From contig VGSQ01000015.1 of NCBI GenBank assembly GCA_016874975.1, positions 1-40,970 on the forward strand: a DNA stretch of 40,970 nucleotides, given 5' to 3'. The position numbers and the translations under genes are program-made. Below the pieces are notes generated by a model that saw only the letters and a list, made by a program, of their open reading frames with translations, searched no databases and had not been told where the DNA came from. Of the stretch, positions 9,046 to 18,071 are shown in pieces (the stretch's first letter is position 1; each line of letters begins with the position of its first letter). Origin of the DNA: Deltaproteobacteria bacterium. Its GTDB lineage: Bacteria > Desulfobacterota > Desulfobaccia > Desulfobaccales > 0-14-0-80-60-11.

Positions 9046-10137
9046 CTAGGGCCGGTCGGTGGGCTTCACCTTCCAGGACCACAGTTGGGGAGCGAAGCGC
9101 CATCCCGCCTCGATGACCGTCTTGAGCACGGGGTCTTTAATATCGGCCACGTCGAAGCGGTAGTCGTAAATGGCGCCGACCTCCAGGGGATCCAGGGATT
9201 TGAGGCCCGCGGCGTAGGCCCGCTCTTTCCGGGCCAGGACGATACCGCCGAAATAAGTCCGCTGATAGTGGACCTGGGGTCCCACCCCCCACTGGACGGT
9301 CCCTTCCTGTTCGAAGGCCCGGACTTCGTGGCGGCTCTCATCCAGGGTCAGGCGCAGCCGATAGGACTTGGACAGTCCCGCCTTCTGGAAGATTTCCCAC
9401 CAGGTGGCGTCCACCAGTTTCCATTCGGCGGCCAGGTCGGAATCCCGGCCTTCGGCCACCGTGAAGGGGCGCTTGGGGTCGTTGAGGGCCAGCAGCCGGT
9501 CGACGAGCTCCCGGCGGCTCACCGGGGTGACGCCGGGTTCGGGATTGACGGCCATCCAGGCGGCCACTTTGTTCATCATGACGTAGGTGCCCGCCAAACC
9601 GACGATGAAAAAGACGGGGATGATGAGCCAGAAGTAAGTCAGGAAGGCTTTGCCGGTGGGCCCGGAGGCCATGCCCCCCAGCCGGGATTGCTCCAGGAGG
9701 CGGTTCAGGCTTTCCGGTCCGGGGGCCTCGGCAATGAAGAGCCAGGGCCCGCTGGTCCAGGCCAGGCCATCCAGCTTGTCGCCCTGGTAGGCGCCGTGGC
9801 CGCTCCGGCTGAAGGTGCTGATCCCTGTCCGGGGGGCCCGTTTGGTGTCCGCCTGCTCCTGGATCCAGGCCTTGAGAGCGTTCAGGGCATAACCGCTGCG
9901 GCCGTAGCGCAGGGCGAGGAGGCGGGCGCCGTCCGGGTTCCGCACCTCCATACCTTCCTGGGAGTTAAGGTAGGTGAAGGCGTTGGGGCTCTCCCCCCCC
10001 AAAAGGTCCGCTATGTCGGCCTCGGGTGGGGTCATGGGCCGATCCAGGATGGGGTGGGTCTCGGCGCAGCCCATTGCGGTCAGGAGAAGGAGCGCCATCA
10101 CCGACGCCGTCCACAGAATGGTCCTGGTCCAAAACAT
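9046..10137 (-). CDS. Predicted membrane/lipoprotein of unknown function
   Basis: Start MFWTRTILWTASVMALLLLTAMGCAET (lipobox-like) at 10137 with GAGGAGG SD; internal TM segment FLTYFWLIIPVFFIVGLAGTYVMM. Confidence 0.75.
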   Translation of the reverse strand: MFWTRTILWTASVMALLLLTAMGCAETHPILDRPMTPPEADIADLLGGESPNAFTYLNSQEGMEVRNPDGARLLALRYGRSGYALNALKAWIQEQADTKRAPRTGISTFSRSGHGAYQGDKLDGLAWTSGPWLFIAEAPGPESLNRLLEQSRLGGMASGPTGKAFLTYFWLIIPVFFIVGLAGTYVMMNKVAAWMAVNPEPGVTPVSRRELVDRLLALNDPKRPFTVAEGRDSDLAAEWKLVDATWWEIFQKAGLSKSYRLRLTLDESRHEVRAFEQEGTVQWGVGPQVHYQRTYFGGIVLARKERAYAAGLKSLDPLEVGAIYDYRFDVADIKDPVLKTVIEAGWRFAPQLWSWKVKPTDRP

Positions 10138-10276
10138 GCACACCCTCCTCGTGGTGAATGGGTTTCCGCTAATATTATCGGGTGCGAGCCGTTTTGGGGA
10201 GATTTTTTCGCTGCGGCGGCGTCTCCCTTCCCGGACGGCCCCCTTCCGGGCCGGGCCGATCCGGACAAAACTCGGG

Positions 10277-11293
10277 TCACCCCGCGGCGGCCATGATCTG
10301 CACGTAGAGGTGGACGCCATAGAGAAACACCAGGACAAAGGCCCCCAGGCTGAGGACGCGCATGGTCTTGTGCTGGGGGCGGTAGGTCATTTCGGCCACG
10401 GCGATGCCGGTCATGAGGAGGGCCAGGAGCGCGGTGCCGCCGTGGACCGGGGCCACCCCGGCCAGGATGGGCCCCTCCAGGTAAAACAGGTCCACAATGG
10501 CCACAAAGGCGCAGTTGATGATAATGCTGCCCAAAAGATCGCCCACGGCCAGGTCCACGGCCCCCAGGCGCAGCGCGCCGACGGTCACCACCAGCTCCGG
10601 GGCGGTGGTCACCAGGGCCACGAAGATGGTGCCCACCGCGGAGAGGTGCCACTCCAGGGCCTGGGCCAGGCCCGTGGCCACCCGGGGGAGCCAGGTGGCC
10701 ATGACCACTACCACCAGGGCATGAAGGCAGAAGTTCGCCAGAGCAGTGTTCAGGGAGACGTGGGGGTAAAGTTGGGCCTCCTCTTCCTTGCTCAGGTATT
10801 CCCGGCGCTCCCGTCGGTGAAAGCGAAAGGTGGCCTGCATGGCCAGGAGATAACAGGCCAGCAGCAGGGGCGTCGACGCCCCCACATGGCCCAGGCGGAA
10901 GGTTCCGGCCGCGGCCGGCAGAGTAAGTGCCAGACCGATGACCGCCAGCAGTATCAGGGCGAAGCCCGCGGCGATGAGGTGCCCCCGGGCCGCCGCGGTG
11001 AGCAGGGGGGCGGGGGGATAAATGAGGTCCGACAGGGCCAGGAGCAGGAGGTTCAGGACGCAGGCCCCCAGAAGGTTGCCCACCGCCACGTCCGGGACCT
11101 TGACCCAGGTGACGGCGCTGAGGCCCGAAACCAGCTCGGGCAGCGAGGTGATGGCCGCGACCACGGCCAGCCCCATCCAACTGCGGCCCAGACCGGTCTT
11201 TTCCGCCAGTACGTCCCCCCAGCGGGAGAGTTGGGTGCCGGATACGGCGATGGCGGCCAGGCAAAGAGTGAATTGAAGCCAGACGCTCCCCAA
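10277..11293 (-). CDS. Sodium/calcium exchanger family protein
   Basis: Multi-TM with two inverted alpha-repeat-like motifs: VVAAITSLPELVSGLSAV...VAVGNLLGACVLNLLLLAL and VALVTTAPELVVTVGALRLGAVDLAVGDLLGSIIINCAFVA. Likely start TTG at 11293; the longer ORF to 11506 overlaps trpG. Confidence 0.82.
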   Translation of the reverse strand: MGSVWLQFTLCLAAIAVSGTQLSRWGDVLAEKTGLGRSWMGLAVVAAITSLPELVSGLSAVTWVKVPDVAVGNLLGACVLNLLLLALSDLIYPPAPLLTAAARGHLIAAGFALILLAVIGLALTLPAAAGTFRLGHVGASTPLLLACYLLAMQATFRFHRRERREYLSKEEEAQLYPHVSLNTALANFCLHALVVVVMATWLPRVATGLAQALEWHLSAVGTIFVALVTTAPELVVTVGALRLGAVDLAVGDLLGSIIINCAFVAIVDLFYLEGPILAGVAPVHGGTALLALLMTGIAVAEMTYRPQHKTMRVLSLGAFVLVFLYGVHLYVQIMAAAG

Positions 11294-11297
11294 GGCG

Positions 11298-11870
11298 CTA
11301 ACCTTTCTGGCGCATGAGGAAATTCCGCAGGATCTGCAGCCCGGCCTGGGTGAGGATGGACTCCGGATGAAACTGCACCCCGAAGATGGCGTGGGTCCGG
11401 TGGCGCAGGCCCATGATCTCCCCCACCGCGGTCTGGGCCGAGACCGCCAGGCAGTCGGGCAGCGTCTCCCGGGCGACGATGAGGGAGTGGTAGCGCGTCG
11501 CCTCAAAAGGGGTGGGGATGCCCTGGAAGAGGTCCCGCCCGTCGTGGTAGATGAGGGAGGTCTTGCCGTGCATCAGCCGGGGGGCCCGCACCACCTCCCC
11601 GCCGAAGGCCGCGCCGATGGCCTGGTGCCCCAGACAGACGCCTAAAATGGGCAGCCGTCCGGCAAAGTGGCGGATGGCCGCCACCGAAATGCCCGCCTCG
11701 TTGGGGGAACAGGGCCCGGGGGAGATCACCAGGTGGCCGGGAGCCAGTTCCTCGATCCCCGCCAGGTCGATGGCGTCGTTCCGATAGACCTTCACCTCTG
11801 CCCCCAACTGCCCGAAATACTGGACTAAATTGTAGGTGAAGGAGTCATAGTTGTCGATCATGAGCAACAT
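11298..11870 (-). CDS. trpG: Anthranilate synthase component II (glutamine amidotransferase)
   Basis: [23 protein letters not shown]...[15 protein letters not shown]...[11 protein letters not shown]. Confidence 0.93.
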   Translation of the reverse strand: MLLMIDNYDSFTYNLVQYFGQLGAEVKVYRNDAIDLAGIEELAPGHLVISPGPCSPNEAGISVAAIRHFAGRLPILGVCLGHQAIGAAFGGEVVRAPRLMHGKTSLIYHDGRDLFQGIPTPFEATRYHSLIVARETLPDCLAVSAQTAVGEIMGLRHRTHAIFGVQFHPESILTQAGLQILRNFLMRQKG

Positions 11871-11882
11871 GGAACACCTGTG

Positions 11883-11969
11883 GTTAGGTTTTGGGTTTTA
11901 GGTTTGGGTTTTGGGTGTCAGGTGTCAGGCGTCAGGTGTCAGGTGTCAGGCGTCAGGTGTCAGGTGTCG
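11883..11969. repeat. 7-bp tandem repeats (GGTTTTG/GGTTTTA-like, then GGTGTCA/GGCGTCA)
   Basis: Eight heptamers at 11914-11969 with a 21-bp higher-order order (GGTGTCA GGTGTCA GGCGTCA). Confidence 0.9.
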
Positions 11970-11999
11970 GCTTGCAGCTTTGCCTTTCAGCTTCCGGAG

Positions 12000-12160
12000 A
12001 CTCGTTCCCCAGCTCCTGCTTGGGAACGCCATTGTTCCCCCAAGCTCTGCTTGGGTACCTTATGCTCTTTGCCTGGCCTCACCTGATTTCCAGGTCACTC
12101 CGGCCAAGCAGGAGCTTGGCGGGCAAACCGGTTCCCAAGCAGGAGCTTGGGAACCAGTGG
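12000..12160. repeat. Cluster of GTTCCCAAGCNCCTGCTTGGGAAC-type palindromic repeats
   Basis: Direct reading of several stems: ccagctcctgcttggg, cccaagctctgcttggg, ttcccaagcaggagcttgggaa. Confidence 0.9.
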
Positions 12161-12224
12161 CAAAATCCAGAACCCAAAACCCAGAACCTAAAACCTGGCA
12201 CTTGGCACCTGGCGCCCGCCCCCC

Positions 12225-13700
12225 TCACCACAAGCCCTCCGCCGCCATTTCCAGCGCCCGCATGAGGGCCCGGGCCTTGTTGACGCATTCCTGGTGTTCC
12301 CGGACGGGGTCCGAGTCGGCCACCACGCCGGCCCCCACCTGGAGGAAGACCCGGTCGTCCGTCACCGTGAAACTGCGGATGGTGATGCAGAAATCCAGGT
12401 TGCCGCTCAGTCCCAGGTAGCCCACGGCCCCGGCGTAGGGTCCCCGGCGGGTGGGCTCCAGCTCTTCGATGATCTCCATGGCCCGCACCTTGGGCGCGCC
12501 GGTGACGGTGCCCGCCGGGAAGGTGGCGGCCAACAGGTCGATGCCGTCTTTGTCGGCCGCCAGCTCCCCCTCCACCTGGGAGACGATGTGCATGACGTGG
12601 GAGTAGCGCTCCACGGTGAACAGCTCCGGGACGTGGACGCTGCCGATGGCGGCCACCCGGCCCACGTCGTTGCGGCCCAGGTCCACCAGCATGAGATGTT
12701 CAGCCCGCTCCTTGGGGTCGGCCAACAGCTCCGCCTCCAGGGTCTGGTCCTCTTCGGGCGTAGCCCCCCGGGGGCGGGTGCCGGCGATGGGGCGGTAGGT
12801 GATGTGGCCGTCCTCCAGGCGCACCAGGATTTCCGGGGAGGCCCCCACCAGCTTGAGGGCTCCCAGGTCCAGGTAAAACATGTAGGGAGAGGGGTTGATG
12901 CAGCGCAGGGCGCGGTACAGGTCCAGGGGGTCGTGGCCCAGGGAGGTTTCGAAGCGCTGGGAGAGCACCACCTGGATGGCGTCGCCGGCGGCGATGTACT
13001 CTTTGGCCCGGCGCACCATGACTGCAAATTCCTCCTGGCAGACATTGGGGGTGAGGAGGCCCTTCGCCTGACCCGCAGGGGGCTCGGCGGCCGCCACCGG
13101 CCGGCGCAGGCGGGCGATGATGCCGTGGATGTCGGCCACGGCCCGGTCGTAGTGCTCCTGGGGGGATTGCTCCGGCGTCAAATGCACCAGGGCCACCACC
13201 TTGATGGTCTGGCGCAGGTTGTCGAAAATGAGGAGCTGGTCCGCCAACAGAAACCGGGCGTCGGGCAGCCCCAGAGAGGCCGTGCGCTCGGGCAGGCGCT
13301 CGATGAAGCGCACCATGTCGTAGCCCAGAAACCCCACCAACCCGCCCCAGAAGCGGGGCAGACCGGGAACCGGCACCGGCCGGAAGCCGGAGAGCAGCCG
13401 CCGCAAATGCTCCAGGGGACTGACGCCCGGGTCCAGCACTTCAAATTCGCCGCGCCGTTCCAGAACGGATTGGCGGTCCTTGACTTCAAAAACCAGGGAG
13501 GGATGGAAGCCCAGGAAACTGAAGCGGCCCCACTTCTCGCCCCCCTCCACGCTCTCCAGCAGGAAGGAGGGCTCCCGCCCCCGCAGTTTTTTGTAGGCCG
13601 ACACCGGGGTTTCCAGGTCTCCCAAAATCTCCCGGTACACGGGAATGAGATTGCCCTGGGCCGCCGACTGCCGGAAGCCGGGAAAATCAGGAACGACCAT
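12225..13700 (-). CDS. trpE: Anthranilate synthase component I
   Basis: 491 aa chorismate-binding enzyme: AGDAIQVVLSQRFE...PSPYMFYLDLG...PIAGTRPRG...HLMLVDLGRNDVGR...GAPKVRAMEIIEELEP. Confidence 0.93.
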   Translation of the reverse strand: MVVPDFPGFRQSAAQGNLIPVYREILGDLETPVSAYKKLRGREPSFLLESVEGGEKWGRFSFLGFHPSLVFEVKDRQSVLERRGEFEVLDPGVSPLEHLRRLLSGFRPVPVPGLPRFWGGLVGFLGYDMVRFIERLPERTASLGLPDARFLLADQLLIFDNLRQTIKVVALVHLTPEQSPQEHYDRAVADIHGIIARLRRPVAAAEPPAGQAKGLLTPNVCQEEFAVMVRRAKEYIAAGDAIQVVLSQRFETSLGHDPLDLYRALRCINPSPYMFYLDLGALKLVGASPEILVRLEDGHITYRPIAGTRPRGATPEEDQTLEAELLADPKERAEHLMLVDLGRNDVGRVAAIGSVHVPELFTVERYSHVMHIVSQVEGELAADKDGIDLLAATFPAGTVTGAPKVRAMEIIEELEPTRRGPYAGAVGYLGLSGNLDFCITIRSFTVTDDRVFLQVGAGVVADSDPVREHQECVNKARALMRALEMAAEGLW

Positions 13701-13779
13701 GTGTGACTCCCGAAGGTGATTTTTGCGGGAAGGGGCCAGGGGCCGGGGTCATCTCCCTGGTCACCCCCACCAACACAAC

Positions 13780-13807
13780 AAAAAAACCGTGACCTCCCGG
13801 GCCACGG
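13780..13807 (-). terminator. trp attenuator terminator hairpin
   Basis: Minus strand CCGTGGCC-CGGGA-GGTCACGG-TTTTTTT (8-bp stem with one G.U, loop CGGGA, T-run). Confidence 0.85.
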
Positions 13808-13880
13808 CTTTTCTATCACACAAACCGGGCCCCTCCCGTGAGGGGCCCCAAACATCTGGACATGGTCCGGCGGGCGCGCC

Positions 13881-13943
13881 TCACGGGCTCCAGAGCAGGC
13901 GCCGCCAGCACCAGGTTTTGTCATCCAGGGGTGCAGACTGCAT
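13881..13943 (-). CDS. trpL: trp operon leader peptide
   Basis: ATG at 13943, GAGG SD upstream; MQSAPLDDKTWCWRRLLWSP*; three Trp codons in 20; upstream of trpE. Confidence 0.82.
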   Translation of the reverse strand: MQSAPLDDKTWCWRRLLWSP

Positions 13944-14214
13944 ACGTTTGCCTCTTCTGGGTGTATATGTAAACTGTCCGGCGGTGTCAACGGTTTTTTT
14001 CTCCTCGCGATTCTGCCGGATGAACCGCCGGAGATGGGATAAAATCAAACTTGTGAACTAAAACAACATGTTAGCCATGTCCCTCTATTTGTCGCCGCAG
14101 GCTTTGACGTGAAAACCCGATGACCCGCTGGAAAGCCGTGACCCTGTGGTTCACACCCGGAGCCATGCACATTGCGGGTGTCCTGCCTGGGCTTTTCATC
14201 GCCTCCCATTGCCG

Positions 14215-15264
14215 TCATTGCCCGCTTTTCCCCGGTCCTCCCCTCGTCGTGACGCCATCCGTGGGCGCCTCGCCGGTCACCGTGTCCTGCCGCCACAGTT
14301 TCTGCTCCCGGACGGGCTCCTGGCGGTGTTCGCAGGGGTCGAAGCCGCACACCGGACAGGCGGGCCGCTCGCAGGGGTCCAGGTGGATGAGCACGTCCGC
14401 CCGGCCCTGAAAATGCTCGTCAAAGATGCGCTCCAGTTCCTTGACTTCCTGGTGAGCCGTCTCCAGAGACAGGTCCCGGGGCAGGATGAGGTGGAAGTCC
14501 AGGAGCACCCGGTCCCCGGAGCGCCGGGCCCGCAGGCGGTGCACGTCGATCCAAACGCACTTGCGGTGCTCCCGCAGGACGCCGGCGATCTCCTCCAGCA
14601 GGGCGGGGTCCGAGGCGTCCATCAGGCCCGAGGACGACTCCCGCAGCAGCCGGGCGCCGGTGACGAGGATATTGACGCCCACCAGCAGGGCCACCGCGCC
14701 GTCCAGCCAGAGCCAGCCGGTCCACCAGACCAGGGCCAGCCCCGCCAATACCCCGACGGAAGTGATGACGTCGGTCAGGATGTGTCTGCCGTCGGCCACC
14801 AGGGCCAGGGAGCCGGTGCGGCGCCCCACCTGCACCAGGACAAATCCCAACAGGAGGTTCACCCCGGTGATGCCCAGGATGAAGAGCAGGCCCCGCTCCA
14901 GGTGGGGCAGGGGGCGGGGCTGCCAGAGCTGCGGCCAGGCCTGGTAGGCGATGCCCAGGGCTGCCAGGATGATGAGCGCGCCCTCAAAGCCGGCGGAGAA
15001 ATACTCCACCTTGCCGTGGCCGTAGGGGTGGGAGGCGTCGGGGCTCCGGGCCGCCAGCCAGATGCTGAAAAAGGCGAAGCCCGAGGCCACCACGTTGATG
15101 ATGGACTCCAGGGCGTCGGAGAGGATGGCGACGGAGCCGGTCAGCCCGTAAACGTAGAATTTCAGGCCCATGAGGACCAGGCTCACCAGGAAGGAGGCGC
15201 TGATGGCCCAGAGGTTGAGCCGTTCCCGCTTCCCGTCGGTGAAGACAAACCCCTCGTCCGACAC
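14215..15264 (-). CDS. Cation diffusion facilitator (CDF) family transporter
   Basis: GLTGSVAILSDALESIINV...HPYGHGKVEYFSAGFEG...ALVADGRHILTDVITSVGVLAG. Confidence 0.9.
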   Translation of the reverse strand: MSDEGFVFTDGKRERLNLWAISASFLVSLVLMGLKFYVYGLTGSVAILSDALESIINVVASGFAFFSIWLAARSPDASHPYGHGKVEYFSAGFEGALIILAALGIAYQAWPQLWQPRPLPHLERGLLFILGITGVNLLLGFVLVQVGRRTGSLALVADGRHILTDVITSVGVLAGLALVWWTGWLWLDGAVALLVGVNILVTGARLLRESSSGLMDASDPALLEEIAGVLREHRKCVWIDVHRLRARRSGDRVLLDFHLILPRDLSLETAHQEVKELERIFDEHFQGRADVLIHLDPCERPACPVCGFDPCEHRQEPVREQKLWRQDTVTGEAPTDGVTTRGGPGKSGQ

Positions 15265-15369
15265 TGGGGCGCTCCTGTGTGAAAAGGTCCTGTAGGGTGC
15301 GTCTGACGCACCCTCAACCCGGATGTGGCGGCGGGCACGGAGGCCCGCCCCATCTGTTCTTTTTGTTCA

Positions 15370-15464
15370 GCCGAGGCCGGCGGCCGCGGGCCGCCCTATG
15401 AGCTGCATCTGGACACCCGGGGGCGGGCGTCCCTGCCCGCCGCCAGCCCCTGTCCATGGTGCGC
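15370..15464. repeat. 95-bp direct repeat, copy A
   Basis: Identical by eye to 15784-15878. Confidence 0.9.
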
Positions 15465-15783
15465 TACGGAACTGATGGTTCGGCCAAGCTGAGCTTGGAG
15501 GGCAAGCCAGTTCCCAAGCTGGAGCTTGGGAACCATAAAAATTTTTCAAAGGTCCTGCTTCGAAAAGTTTTTTGTAGGGTGCGCACTGCGCACCGTAAGG
15601 ATGCTTAACTTTTCATAATTTATGGGTGAGCCCAAGGACCATGAGGAACTGCTCTGAACAGTCGCGCCTGAGCCTGCCGGGTTCTCTCCAAAAGGATGAA
15701 AACCTTTGGTGGCGCAGGCTTCCAGCCTGCGCAGGAACACCTGGGGTCGGGTGTCATCCATGGCTATAGGGCGTGCCGTGCAC

Positions 15784-15878
15784 GCCGAGGCCGGCGGCCG
15801 CGGGCCGCCCTATGAGCTGCATCTGGACACCCGGGGGCGGGCGTCCCTGCCCGCCGCCAGCCCCTGTCCATGGTGCGC
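15784..15878. repeat. 95-bp direct repeat, copy B
   Basis: Identical by eye to 15370-15464. Confidence 0.9.
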
Positions 15879-16211
15879 AGTGCGCACCCTACTGAAAATC
15901 CCCCCTGATCCCCCTTTACAAAAGGGGGGAATTTTAAGGAATTTTGGGCCACTTAACCTATCAGTACAAAAACCCAAAACCCAGAACCTAGAACCTAAAA
16001 CCCAGAACCCAAAACCTAAAACCCAAAACCTGATGGAATCGTAAAAAGTAAAAAAGGCCGTACTATCTCCAAAAGGTGGCTCTCGCTGCCATTGATAACT
16101 GATTGATTTGCCTCATTAACCCCCTCTCCATCTTGGGGGAGAGGGCTGGGGTGAGGGGGTGAATGGACTTTTTACGAGGCCATCAAAACCTGGCACCTGA
16201 CCCCTGCCCCC

Positions 16212-17030
16212 CTACCCTTCCCCCGCCAACGCCGCCGCCATCTCCCGGTGCAGCCGGCCGTTGCTGGCCAGGATGGTGGCTGAGGTGAGCTCATAGGGGC
16301 CGCCCTCCAGGGTGCTGAGGGCTCCCCCCGCTTCGGCCACCAACAGCGCCCCGGCCGCGGTGTCCCAGGGTTTGAGGTGTTCCTCCCAGAAGCCGTCCAG
16401 GCGCCCCGCGGCCACGTAAGCCAGGTCCAGGGCCGCGGATCCGGCCCGGCGCACCCCCTGGGCCACCCCCAGCATGCGGCCCAGGCGGGCCAGGGTGGCC
16501 GGCAGGCGCTCCCGGATGTCATAGGGAAAGCCGGTGGCCAACAGCGCCGCCTCCAGGCGGAAAACCGGGGAGACGTGCACGGCCTCACCGTTTAGGAAGG
16601 TCCCCCCTCCCCTCCAGGCCTCGAACAACTCCTCCCGCAAAGGGTCGTACACCACCCCATATTCCACCACGCCCGCGGCCTCAAAGGCGATGGAGACGCA
16701 GAACATGGGAAAGCCGTGGGCGAAGTTCACGGTGCCGTCCAGGGGGTCGATGATCCAGCGGCAGCGGGGCTCGGCCGGGGCCCGCCCGCTCGCCGGCCCC
16801 GCCCCCCCCTCCCCTGTCGATTCTTCGGCCAGGATGCCGTGCTCCGGAAAGGCCTCACGGAGGAGGACCGTGATGACTTTTTGGGACTGCAGGTCCGATT
16901 CGGTGACCGGGTCGATGACGCTCTTCAAGGTGATCCGGTGTGGTTTCAGATAGTTGTCCCGCAGCACGGCCCCGGCGGCCAGAGCCGCCCGGCGGGCCAC
17001 CTCGGCTACGGGGTGAGGTGCAGTGGCCAT
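16212..17030 (-). CDS. Inositol monophosphatase family protein
   Basis: Start MATAPHPVAEVARRAALAAG at 17030; DPVTESD...EES...WIIDPLDGTVNFAHG...WDTAAGALLVAEAGG. Confidence 0.9.
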   Translation of the reverse strand: MATAPHPVAEVARRAALAAGAVLRDNYLKPHRITLKSVIDPVTESDLQSQKVITVLLREAFPEHGILAEESTGEGGAGPASGRAPAEPRCRWIIDPLDGTVNFAHGFPMFCVSIAFEAAGVVEYGVVYDPLREELFEAWRGGGTFLNGEAVHVSPVFRLEAALLATGFPYDIRERLPATLARLGRMLGVAQGVRRAGSAALDLAYVAAGRLDGFWEEHLKPWDTAAGALLVAEAGGALSTLEGGPYELTSATILASNGRLHREMAAALAGEG

Positions 17031-17776
17031 CAGGTTTTTCTCGCTCCGCTTTTCTTGCCGCCCCTGCCTTTGGGTGCGGTTGCCTTCTTCCTGCCCGGGT
17101 TGTTGGGGACCGGCGCCGGCCGGGGCGCCAGCGGGGTAAAAAGGGACACAGTCAGGAGCCCCGTCAGGAATCCCCCCAGGTGGGCCATCCAGGCCACCGG
17201 GCCGCCCTGGCGCAGGCCGTAGAACTGGAGCGCCAGCCACAGGGCCAGCCAGAAGAAGGCGGGGATGTGCCGTAACTCCACCTTGAGCCGCCAGAACACC
17301 ATGGTGAGGATGGGCCTCTGGGGCATGCGCATGAGAAAGCCCCCCATCACCCCGGCGATGGCGCCGCTGGCCCCGATCAAGGGCGCGGTGAGGTTGCTGG
17401 AGGCCAACACATGAAAAAGACACGCAAAAAAGCCGGTGAAGAAGTAAAAGGCCAGATAGCGCCAGTGGCCCAGGTCGTCCTCCAGGGCCTCGCCGAAGAG
17501 CCACAGGAACCACATGTTGCCCAAGAGGTGCACCCAGCCGGCGTGGAGAAACAGGGAGATGAACATGGTGGCCAGCAGCTTGAGAGACTGCTTGGAGCTG
17601 AGCAGCTTGAGCGAACTCAGCTTGGCCGGCACCGCGCCCCCGGAGAAAAACAGGTCCATGGTGGCCTTGGGGCCGATGGACCACTGATAAGCGAACACTG
17701 CAAAGTTAAGGGCGATGAGGCCCAGGGTGACCCAGGGCCGCAGGCCGTGTAGCGGCGCGCCGCGTATGGGGATCAT
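17030..17776 (-). CDS. Rhomboid family intramembrane serine protease
   Basis: Start MIPIRGAPLHGLRPWVTLGL; HLLGNMWFLWLFG...LIGASGAIAGVMGG...MAHLGGFLTG. Stop overlaps the IMPase start (TGATG). Confidence 0.9.
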   Translation of the reverse strand: MIPIRGAPLHGLRPWVTLGLIALNFAVFAYQWSIGPKATMDLFFSGGAVPAKLSSLKLLSSKQSLKLLATMFISLFLHAGWVHLLGNMWFLWLFGEALEDDLGHWRYLAFYFFTGFFACLFHVLASSNLTAPLIGASGAIAGVMGGFLMRMPQRPILTMVFWRLKVELRHIPAFFWLALWLALQFYGLRQGGPVAWMAHLGGFLTGLLTVSLFTPLAPRPAPVPNNPGRKKATAPKGRGGKKSGARKT

Positions 17777-18071
17777 GGATGGCTGTTCCCACGCTGGTTC
17801 CCAAGCTCCTGCTTGGGAACCGGATTGCCCGCAAAGCTCTGCTTTGCACCATGGTAATGTAGGGTGCGTCTCACGCACCATGTTTCCGGCGCGTAAGACG
17901 CTCCCCACGATTGCAGAAGCTTGGGAACGAGGGGGGATTATTTGTGACACCCGCCCCCGGAAGTCGCTGTTTCCGCTAACCGTCCCCATTGTACGCCAAG
18001 GGGCGCCGTCTGTCCAGGAGCCGAACCCGCCCCCGGTTGACAAGGGGGGATGATTGGGATTTAATATTGCC

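Noticed and set aside
8887-10296. 469-aa plus-strand ORF
   Set aside because: Antisense shadow of the membrane/lipoprotein gene
11883-11969. Possible CRISPR-like array
   Set aside because: Contiguous 7-bp tandem repeats without unique spacers; no cas genes seen
12294-13706. 470-aa plus-strand ORF
   Set aside because: Antisense shadow of trpE
15895-15937. CCCCCTGATCCCCCTTTACAAAAGGGGG as a transcription terminator
   Set aside because: Stem present but no adjacent gene end and no T-run; more likely another dispersed repeat
16212-17684. Single 490-aa ORF
   Set aside because: N-terminal part is a shadow of rhomboid; IMPase starts at 17030
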